Source of the DNA: Nonomuraea spiralis
Lineage (GTDB): Bacteria; Actinomycetota; Actinomycetes; Streptosporangiales; Streptosporangiaceae
Direction of reading: 5' to 3'
Assembly (NCBI RefSeq): GCF_014648435.1
Contig: NZ_BMRC01000002.1
Location: forward strand, 434,001-498,000
DNA length: 64,000 bases
Shown here one piece after another: positions 16,198 to 23,177 of this stretch. The stretch's first letter is position 1. Every line of letters starts with the position of its first letter. The notes under the pieces are model-generated. The model did not search any database. It saw only the letters and a list, made by a program, of their open reading frames with translations, and had not been told where the DNA came from. A program made the position numbers and the translations under genes.

Positions 16198-17415
16198 GTG
16201 ATGGAGTGGATCGACGCGGCCACGGCCGCCGAACGGCTCGGCGTCAAACCCGCCACGCTCTACGCGTACGTGAGCCGGGGGGTGCTTCAGCGGCGGCACG
16301 GTGACGACGGACGGCGCAGCCTGTTCTCGGCCGAGGAGGTCGAGCGGCTGGCCAGGCGGGGGCGTCCGCGCGGGCAGCCGCCGGAGCTGGTCATCGAGTC
16401 GGCGATCACGGCCCTGGGCGCCGACCGTCCCTACTACCGGGGCGCCGACGCCCTGAACCTCGCCCTGACCAGCGACTACGAGTCCGTAGCCGCCCACCTC
16501 TGGAACCCCGCCCCGGCGCCCCAGGCCCCACCCCGCCGCGGGACCGAGGGGCAGGAGGCGTGGCGGTGCGAGGAGGAGGCGTTGCGGGCGGCGGTGGCGG
16601 CGCAGGGCGGCCTGCCGCGCGATCTCCTGCCGCTCGACCGCCTCCAGGTGATCACCACGGTCCTCGGCGCGTCCGACTCGCTGCGCCACCAGCTCGACCC
16701 CGCCTCCGTGGCCGCCACCGGCCGCCGCCTGATCGCTGGGCTGGTCGACGCGCTGCCGCCGCTCGGCGAGCCCGCCGGGGAGTCGATCGCCGAACGGCTG
16801 TGGGCCCGCCTGTGCCCGCGTCCCGCCGAGCCCGCGCTGCTCGGCGCGCTCGGGGCCGCCCTCGTGCTGCTCGCCGACCACGAGCTGGCCGCCTCGACGC
16901 TGGCCGCCCGGGTGGCCGCCTCGGCCAAGGCCGACCCGTACGCGGTGGTGCTCACCGGCCTCGGCGTCCTCGGCGGCCCGCTGCACGGCGGCGCGTCGTA
17001 CGGGGCCGAACGCCTGCTGCGGGAGATCGCCGAGCCCGGCCAGGCGGCCCGCGTCATCGCCGACCGCGTACGCAGGGGCGAACGCATCCCCGGCTTCGGC
17101 CACAGCGTCTACAAGAACGGCGACGCCCGCGGCACGCTGCTGTCCGACCTGGTCAAGGCAGCCGCCCCCGGCCACGACCGGGTGGCGGCGGCGCAGGCCG
17201 TGCAGGCCGAGGCCCAGCGGCGGCGGCTGCCCGCGGGCAACATCGACTTCGCCCTGGCCACGCTCACCGCCGTGGCCGGGATGGTGAGCGGCGCCGGTGA
17301 GGCGATCTTCGCCGTCTCCCGGGCGGCCGGCTGGCTGGCCCACGCCATGGAGGAGTACGAACGCGGCTCCCTGCTGCGCCTGCGCGCCTCCTACACCGGC
17401 CCCTCGCCCGCCTGA
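16198..17415 (+). CDS. Citrate synthase with N-terminal MerR/excisionase-type helix-turn-helix
   Basis: Residues 1-60 form a DNA-binding-like domain (WIDAATAAERLGVKPATLYAYVSRG then RRSLFSAEEVERLARRGRPRG). The rest is a citrate synthase: PLDRLQVITTVLGASD, catalytic histidine in LGGPLHGGASYGAE, second histidine in PGFGHSVYKNGDAR, and the aspartate in NIDFALATL. The expected reaction is condensation of acetyl-CoA (or propionyl-CoA) with oxaloacetate. The GTG at 16198 follows GAGGTG by seven bases; ATG 16201 is the alternative. Such HTH-citrate synthase fusions exist in actinobacteria. Its 3' end overlaps the convergent SMC-like gene by 25 bp. Confidence 0.9.
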   Translation: MMEWIDAATAAERLGVKPATLYAYVSRGVLQRRHGDDGRRSLFSAEEVERLARRGRPRGQPPELVIESAITALGADRPYYRGADALNLALTSDYESVAAHLWNPAPAPQAPPRRGTEGQEAWRCEEEALRAAVAAQGGLPRDLLPLDRLQVITTVLGASDSLRHQLDPASVAATGRRLIAGLVDALPPLGEPAGESIAERLWARLCPRPAEPALLGALGAALVLLADHELAASTLAARVAASAKADPYAVVLTGLGVLGGPLHGGASYGAERLLREIAEPGQAARVIADRVRRGERIPGFGHSVYKNGDARGTLLSDLVKAAAPGHDRVAAAQAVQAEAQRRRLPAGNIDFALATLTAVAGMVSGAGEAIFAVSRAAGWLAHAMEEYERGSLLRLRASYTGPSPA

Positions 17416-20400
17416 CCCCGGTCGACGTACGCGGCCAGCGCGCGTACACGCTCGGCGTGCTGGTCATGGCCGACGATCACCGGCGGCTCGTTGTACGGCA
17501 TCGCGTCCGACGACCGCCGCAGCTTGACGTACTGGCCGCAGGCGTCGATCGCGTACGGCTCCATGTCGTCCTGCAACGCCCCGATCACCGTGATCCCGTA
17601 CGTCTCGCCGATCCTCCTGAACAGCGCGACCGCCTCCCTGCGGTGCTCCTTGCCCAGGTTGCGGCCCAGCTCGTCGAGCACCAGGCACAGATGGCCGCCG
17701 CCGGAGGAGGCGATGGCCGCCGCGCACACCAGCTTGACGGCCTTCTCGTCCATGAGCGCGGTGTTGGCCCGCCGGTTGTACGGCACGAACCCCTGCCCCT
17801 CGCCGCGCCGCCACTTCGGCGTCACCCGCCACTGCCAGCGCTGCTCGGGGTCGGCGGGCGCGGGCGGCACCGGGAACTCCAGCGTCGCGCCGTAGCCGCC
17901 GTAGGAGGTGTCGAGCTTCTCGAACTCCTCGGCCACCCGGGTCAGCCGCGCCTTGATCGCCGCCGTCAGCGCCGCCCGGTGGACGGCCGTCGACTGCGCC
18001 GCCTCCTCCGCGCCGCGGGCCGCCGCCGACAGGTCGCGCTGCCGGGAGACGATCTGCGCCTCGATCTGCCGCCGCTGGTGCTTCTCGTACTCCTCCTGGC
18101 CCCGCAGGTAGGAGGCCAGCGCCCCGCACAGGGCCGCGAACGTCGCCTGCTCGCGGGCCGTGCTGCCACCCCGCTCGGACAGCAGGAACGCCAGCTCCTC
18201 GGGGATCTCGGCGTCCTCCTCGGGGAAGGTGTCGCGCAGTGCCTGGTCGAAGTGGCGCTCGGCGATGCGCCACCACTCCTCGGCCGCGCGCGGGCGTTCC
18301 TCCTCGGGCAGCGCCTGGATCCATTCGCGGGCGGTCTCGACCGTGCCGCCCCAGTCGGCGGCCAGCGCGTCGAGCCTGAGCGCCTCGCGTTCGGCCGTGA
18401 CCTTGGCCTCCTGCTCGCGGGCCTGCGCCCGCTCGGCCTCGTGCCGCTGCCGCCGCCCGTCGAGCCGCTCGATCTCCATGTCCCGGGTACGGGCCCGGAA
18501 GTCGAGCGCCCCCGCCTGCCGCTCGCCCTCGGCGACCTTCGGCGCCAGCTCCTCGATCGCCGCGTTGAGCCCGACGAGCCGCTCACGCCGTTCGGCCAGC
18601 TTGGTCTCCAGCTCGGCCAGCCGCACCCCGGCCCGCGCGCCCTCCAGCCGCCGCTGCGCCTCCGCGACCGCCTCCTCGGCCTCGCGGACCACCTCGGCGG
18701 CGCTCTCCTGGGCGTCCTCGGCCCGGTTGAGCCGCTGGCCGGCGGCCTTGATCCGGGCCTCCCGCCCCGTGGCCACCCCCTCGAACGCCCCCACCACGCT
18801 CACCCCGGCCGCGCTGACCAGCACGGATCCGGGCAGCTCGGCCAGCGCGCGGGCCGCCTCGCCGAGCCGGCCGGCGTCGACGATGACGGCGTGCTCGTGG
18901 GGCCAGCCGCGCAGGCCGGCCGGGTGGGCGGCGTCGCGGGCCTGCTCGGCCACGTCGAGGGCGTCGAGCAGGCCGGTCGCGCCGACGCCCGCCGCCGACA
19001 GCGCGTCGAGCTGGGCCGCGGCCGGGCCGCCCTCGGCGTCGTCGAGCGCCGCCTGCGCGGAGGACACCTCCTGGTCGGCCACGCCGAGCGCCTTGAGCGC
19101 CTGGTTGAGCCGGAGCCTGGTCTCCCGCAGCTCGCTCTCGGCGGCGGGCACGTCACGCCCGTCGGCGAACCTGCGTGTCTCCTCCAGCGCCGGGATCGCG
19201 GCCCGCAGCTCGTCGGCGGAGTTCTCGGCCACCGCGCGGTCGGCGTCGAGCTTGGTGGCGCGGGACTGGAGGGCGGCCAGCTCCTTGCGGGCCTGCGACA
19301 CCTGGCGGTCGAGGGTGTCCTCGCGCAGCGTGGTGATCTCGGCCTTGACCAGCGCGACGGCCTCGGCCGCCGACTCGCCCGCCGCGCGATGACGAGTGAG
19401 GTCGGCAGCCAGCAGCTCGTCCTTGGCGGCGGCGTCGGCGAGCTTGCGCGCCTGCCTGCCACGCCAGCAGCGCAACGCCTCGGCCAGGCGCACGCGGGCC
19501 TGGTCGCGGCGGTCGAACGTGCCTACCAGCGCCTTCGACTCCACCTCGAACTCGGCCAGCCGGTCGGCCGCCTGCGCCGCCCGCACCCGCTTGGCGTGCT
19601 CGTCGCGCCGGGCCTCGCGCTCCTGCTCCAGCTCGGCGTCGAGGCCGGTGAGCGCCGCGATGGCCTCGAAGACACGTTCGGGGGAGATCTCGTTGAGCGG
19701 CTGGGAGAGCAGGTTGGTGGCGACCTTGCTGCGTACGGACGTGGACAGGAACGACACGCACCTGACCCGGTCGCCGTAGAGCACCTTGGTCAGGTCGCGG
19801 GCCACCACGTCACGCTTGCCCGCCGACCTCGGCAACGACGCCCAGATCTCGTCGGCGCGCGCCACCCGTTCGGCCTCGGAGGGCGAGGCGGCCAGGTGGA
19901 CGCCTTCGCGCCAGCGGATCTCCAGGTGAGGGGCCTCCTGGTTGACCTTGAGCCACACGGTGACCGCGCCGCCCGAGGTGTCGGGCACCTCGAACAGCTC
20001 CCCGCTCTCGTCGTCGCCGTCCTCCGTGAGGGTGAGCTCGGCGACGTGCTCGGTGGCGGACTCGGCGGTGGGCTCGGGCGGGGCCGGGGGCGGGGCGAAG
20101 GAGTCGAGGCCGGGCGGGCCGAAGACGCCCACGATGTAGCCGTGGTCGGCGCTCGCCCACTGGCGGGCGCCCGCGCCGCTGGCCAGCTCGGCGTTGAACA
20201 GCAGCTCGGAGACCGCCTTCGCGCCCGAGGCGAACCGCCACTGCTCGTCGCCGAGCAGCGCCGTGATCGAGGCGATGAACGACGACTTACCCGCGCCGTT
20301 GGAGTCTTTGGGGCCCGCGCCCGCGACGACGATGAGTGTGCCGGGGACCGTGGGCACCGGATGGGTCGAGAGCCGCGAAATGTTGACCGCCTGCACGGCG

Positions 20401-20432
20401 ATCAGCACCCGGTCCCCGACGACGTTCTCCAT
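17391..20432 (-). CDS. SMC-like ATPase (MukB/MksB/JetC-like), third gene of trio
   Basis: This 1013-aa ATPase has the SMC layout. A head with Walker A GPKDSNGAGKSSF lies near residues 40-52. Two long Ala/Glu/Arg coiled-coil arms surround a compact central domain (about residues 510-590, around GWPHEHAVIVDAGR), presumably the hinge. A C-terminal head carries Walker B HLCLVLDELGRNLG near residue 915. I find no canonical LSGGQ/E signature; where it should be, the text reads ANTALMDEKAVKL. ATG 20432 is chosen because GAGGTG lies six bases upstream; GTG 20441 is possible. It is distinct from the window's SbcC: no zinc hook and no nuclease partner. The order (399 aa, 450 aa, SMC) matches mukFEB/jetABC. 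The 3' end overlaps the citrate synthase gene. Confidence 0.85.
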   Translation of the reverse strand: MENVVGDRVLIAVQAVNISRLSTHPVPTVPGTLIVVAGAGPKDSNGAGKSSFIASITALLGDEQWRFASGAKAVSELLFNAELASGAGARQWASADHGYIVGVFGPPGLDSFAPPPAPPEPTAESATEHVAELTLTEDGDDESGELFEVPDTSGGAVTVWLKVNQEAPHLEIRWREGVHLAASPSEAERVARADEIWASLPRSAGKRDVVARDLTKVLYGDRVRCVSFLSTSVRSKVATNLLSQPLNEISPERVFEAIAALTGLDAELEQEREARRDEHAKRVRAAQAADRLAEFEVESKALVGTFDRRDQARVRLAEALRCWRGRQARKLADAAAKDELLAADLTRHRAAGESAAEAVALVKAEITTLREDTLDRQVSQARKELAALQSRATKLDADRAVAENSADELRAAIPALEETRRFADGRDVPAAESELRETRLRLNQALKALGVADQEVSSAQAALDDAEGGPAAAQLDALSAAGVGATGLLDALDVAEQARDAAHPAGLRGWPHEHAVIVDAGRLGEAARALAELPGSVLVSAAGVSVVGAFEGVATGREARIKAAGQRLNRAEDAQESAAEVVREAEEAVAEAQRRLEGARAGVRLAELETKLAERRERLVGLNAAIEELAPKVAEGERQAGALDFRARTRDMEIERLDGRRQRHEAERAQAREQEAKVTAEREALRLDALAADWGGTVETAREWIQALPEEERPRAAEEWWRIAERHFDQALRDTFPEEDAEIPEELAFLLSERGGSTAREQATFAALCGALASYLRGQEEYEKHQRRQIEAQIVSRQRDLSAAARGAEEAAQSTAVHRAALTAAIKARLTRVAEEFEKLDTSYGGYGATLEFPVPPAPADPEQRWQWRVTPKWRRGEGQGFVPYNRRANTALMDEKAVKLVCAAAIASSGGGHLCLVLDELGRNLGKEHRREAVALFRRIGETYGITVIGALQDDMEPYAIDACGQYVKLRRSSDAMPYNEPPVIVGHDQHAERVRALAAYVDRGQAGEGPV

Positions 20433-20477
20433 CTGCGACACCTCGAACCCCCGTTACCCTTCCATCTGTCATGACGT

Positions 20478-21830
20478 TCACTGAGCTGACCTGCGCGCGC
20501 GTACGGCCGCCGCGAGCGGGGTGTGCGGCCCGGCGGCGAGGATCAGCTCCTCCTGCAACCGCCGTCTGGCCGCCGGCGTGAGCCGGTGGAACTGCGGGCC
20601 CGGGACGTAGCCGCCCGCCTCCTCGCCGGCCTTCACTTGGGCCAGCAGGCCCGCGTGGCGCAGCGTGCGCAGGGCCGACTCCAGCTCGCCGATCGGGACC
20701 TGGGTGTGGCGGCGCAGCTCCTCGACCGGGGCGGGGTGGGGCGACAACCAGGAGTCCTCGGGCAGCAGCCCCTCGGCCCTGGGGATCGCCACCGAGTGCA
20801 CCAGCACCAGCGTCAGCACCGCGCGCTCACTGACCCCGAGCCCCGCCCTCTCCACGACCCCGGACCCCGCCGCCCTCTCTGCGACCGCGGGCTCCTCGAC
20901 GGCGGCGGGAACGGCTTCCTCCTCGGGGACGCTCACGACGGCCGGCGCGGGGACCGGCGGCCGGGTCAGGTCGAGGGTGTGGGCGTCGTCGTAGCCGGAG
21001 GTCCAGCGTTCGCGGAGCTGGATGAGGACGCGGCCGCGGCGGGCCAGCATCTCGCCGAGGGTGTGGCGCAGCGCCGGATCGCGCAGCGCGGCGAAGCGCC
21101 CCTCCGCGACCGGCTCCGCGGCGTGCTCGACCACCATGTACGCCGCCACCAGCTCGGCCCGCCGCCGCTCGTCGTAGGCCCCCAGCAGGTCGTCGAACTC
21201 CGCCACGCCGAGCTCGGCCCGCCCCCCGGCCCCGGGCAGCGGCAGGACGGCCGCGGCCACGATGTCGGCGTCGCCCACCACCGTCAGCTCCGGCCGTTCG
21301 GGCTCGGGCAGGCGGCGGACCAGCTCCTGCAACTGGGCGTGCGACTCCACCGGCCACAGCGCGCAGCGCGGGCCGAGCGTCACCACCCCGTCGTCGAGGA
21401 CGATCCACGCCGAGTCGTGCAGCCGCCGCAGCGCCCCCCTCGCCCAGTTGCGCATCAGATCGTCGGTACGCCCGATCAGCGCCCGGTACGTGTCGAGCAC
21501 CAGCTCGACGGGCGCCGGGTCGCCGGGCCACGGATCGACGGACAGATCGCGCCAGCAACACTTGAGCGTGGCCGCCAGCACCCGGCGCGTCTCCCCGGCC
21601 CGCTCGACCGGCACGGCGGCGACCTGGTACTCCTCCAGCAGCGACGGCGTGACCCCGTCGGGCCACACCGGCAGCGCCTGCCCGGTCGAGTCGGGACGGG
21701 TCAGCCGGGTCATCCCGGCGGGCGCGGGCACGCCGGCCCCGAGCCGCAGCGGCCCGCCGGAACGCGCCCGCGCGTGGGCGAGCGCCCGTTCGGCCGACCG
21801 GTCACGCCCGGAAGAAGCGGTGGACGTCAT
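20478..21830 (-). CDS. Putative KITE/MukE/JetB-like winged-helix subunit, second gene of trio
   Basis: This 450-aa protein has no obvious enzymatic motif. Two regions look like winged helices. One is around residues 60-170 (SLLEEYQVAAVPVERA to DSAWIVLDDGVVTLGPRC), and one is at the C terminus (HPAPVEELRRHTQVPIGELESALRTLRHAGLLAQV, then the GGYVPGPQFHRL wing). Between them is an acidic Pro/Ala/Glu linker. Tandem winged helices and the gene position between a kleisin-like gene and an SMC-like gene fit MukE/MksE/JetB proteins, though it is roughly twice as long as typical JetB. Its ATG overlaps the stop of the upstream gene (ATGA), implying translational coupling. The functional call is by architecture and synteny, not by a conserved motif. 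Confidence 0.65.
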   Translation of the reverse strand: MTSTASSGRDRSAERALAHARARSGGPLRLGAGVPAPAGMTRLTRPDSTGQALPVWPDGVTPSLLEEYQVAAVPVERAGETRRVLAATLKCCWRDLSVDPWPGDPAPVELVLDTYRALIGRTDDLMRNWARGALRRLHDSAWIVLDDGVVTLGPRCALWPVESHAQLQELVRRLPEPERPELTVVGDADIVAAAVLPLPGAGGRAELGVAEFDDLLGAYDERRRAELVAAYMVVEHAAEPVAEGRFAALRDPALRHTLGEMLARRGRVLIQLRERWTSGYDDAHTLDLTRPPVPAPAVVSVPEEEAVPAAVEEPAVAERAAGSGVVERAGLGVSERAVLTLVLVHSVAIPRAEGLLPEDSWLSPHPAPVEELRRHTQVPIGELESALRTLRHAGLLAQVKAGEEAGGYVPGPQFHRLTPAARRRLQEELILAAGPHTPLAAAVRARRSAQ

Positions 21831-23026
21831 GAGGTGCGCTCCAGGTAGCCGTGGGAGAGCCAGGCGGGCTCGCCGCCGGGATCGACGGTCAGCCCGTCGG
21901 ACCAGGTCAGCCGGTAGGGGAGCTCGGGACGCAGGTCGGCCGTGGTCAGGTCGGCGAGCAGGCGCCGGGCCGAGGGCCAGTCGGAGCCGATCACGTCGGC
22001 CAGCGCGACCCGCGAGGCGTCGCCGAGCAGCGACTCGGCCACCCGCGTGAGGCGTTCGACGGCGGCGCCCGGCGAGGAGTCGAGCGAGCCCTCGGGCCCG
22101 GGGTCGGGCAGCGCCGAGCGCGGGGGAGTGGGCTGGACGGGAGCCGGCCGCGGCGCCTCGTCGACCGCCCGCGCGACGGCGGCCGGATCGTGCCACGGCG
22201 CGGGCGCGTCGAAGACGAACCCGCCGAGCACCGCGGCCAGCCGTTCCTTGGAGGCCGTCTGGGCGAACGTGCGCCACGTCTCGGTGGGCAGCAGCGTCAG
22301 GTTGCGGGTGGTGCCGGCCGAGTCGGCCAGGCGGCCGGCGGCGCGGCGCGAGGCGTCGCTGTAGGAGTAGATCGAGGCGCGCAGGTCGGTGCAGACCCGG
22401 TCGAGCTCGGGCCAGCGGGTCAGGATCGTGCCGTGAAGGCTCTGGGCGCGCCGGGCGATCTCCTCGGTGCCCCACAACTTGGGGGCCTGCTCGCGCAGCT
22501 CCTCGATCGTGCCCGTGGTCAGCGTGATCAGCTCCAGGGCCCACAGCCGGAACGCCCGCGCCAGGTTGACCGCGCTCTGCCTGGCCTCCTCCATCGTGGT
22601 GCGGGGGTCGGCGACGTTGAGGTCTTCCAGGGCGAGCAGGCGGTGCATCTCGGACTGGCCGCCGTCGTCCATCATGCGGCGGATGAACATCAGGCCGACC
22701 ACGCTGGTGAACGAGGCGCGGTAGCGGAGCTGGTTGGGCTTGGGGAACACCTCGCGGATCGCGCCGAGCCCCTTGAGCACCCGCAGCCGGTTGTCGAAGC
22801 GGTCGCCGGGATGGGCGCGGCAGGCGAAGCGCATCTGGTCGTGCGTCAGCCACTCCTCGCCCGCCTCGGCGAAGGCCGCGAACAACGTCTCGGCGATGTC
22901 GACCAGGGCGGGGTCGTCGACCACCGCGCCGCTGTCGCGGGCCAGCGCGGCGAACATGCGGCGGTAGGTCGACAACACCGCCTCCTCGGAGAGGGCGGCG
23001 TCGAGGGTCAGGGGCTGTTCGGACAC
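21827..23026 (-). CDS. Putative kleisin-like (MukF/MksF/JetA-like) subunit, first gene of trio
   Basis: This 399-aa protein has an N-terminal winged-helix-like domain (EEWLTHDQMRFACRAHPGD, then FDNRLRVLKGLGAIREV and QLRYRASFTSVVGLMFIRR) followed by helical segments and a disordered Pro-rich linker near residues 285-310. A short C-terminal domain ends in WLSHGYLERTS. This layout suits a MukF/JetA-type kleisin that joins the ATPase heads. It leads a coupled three-gene operon with the winged-helix protein and the SMC ATPase. The GTG at 23026 is chosen because it lies eight bases after the -10 of a damage-type promoter, which would make a leaderless message; GTG 23032 is the alternative and no ribosome site supports either. 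Confidence 0.62.
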   Translation of the reverse strand: MSEQPLTLDAALSEEAVLSTYRRMFAALARDSGAVVDDPALVDIAETLFAAFAEAGEEWLTHDQMRFACRAHPGDRFDNRLRVLKGLGAIREVFPKPNQLRYRASFTSVVGLMFIRRMMDDGGQSEMHRLLALEDLNVADPRTTMEEARQSAVNLARAFRLWALELITLTTGTIEELREQAPKLWGTEEIARRAQSLHGTILTRWPELDRVCTDLRASIYSYSDASRRAAGRLADSAGTTRNLTLLPTETWRTFAQTASKERLAAVLGGFVFDAPAPWHDPAAVARAVDEAPRPAPVQPTPPRSALPDPGPEGSLDSSPGAAVERLTRVAESLLGDASRVALADVIGSDWPSARRLLADLTTADLRPELPYRLTWSDGLTVDPGGEPAWLSHGYLERTS

Positions 23027-23033
23027 GCGCACT

Positions 23034-23056
23034 AAGGTACGGCTTCACACCGACAG
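23034..23056 (-). promoter_or_regulatory. PafBC/RecA-NDp-type promoter of the SMC-like trio
   Basis: On the minus strand CTGTCGGTG, eight bases, then TACCTT match TTGTCRGTG-N8-TAnnnT with a single mismatch at the first base. The chosen GTG start is eight bases downstream of the -10 element, the same leaderless geometry as at sbcD. Confidence 0.6.
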
Positions 23057-23177
23057 ACTCGGAACTCAGCACGCCTACCACTCAGTACGAGCCCACATGG
23101 GACTCCTGCCCGCTAGGGTGATGCCCGATAAAAGTGGGGTAAACGCTCTGTTATCGCACATACGGGGTGAGTGACGG

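Noticed and set aside
17391-20432. Reading the SMC-like ATPase as a second SbcC/Rad50
   Set aside because: It has no CxxC zinc hook and no Mre11/SbcD partner, and it is coupled to two winged-helix-type proteins in MukFEB order.
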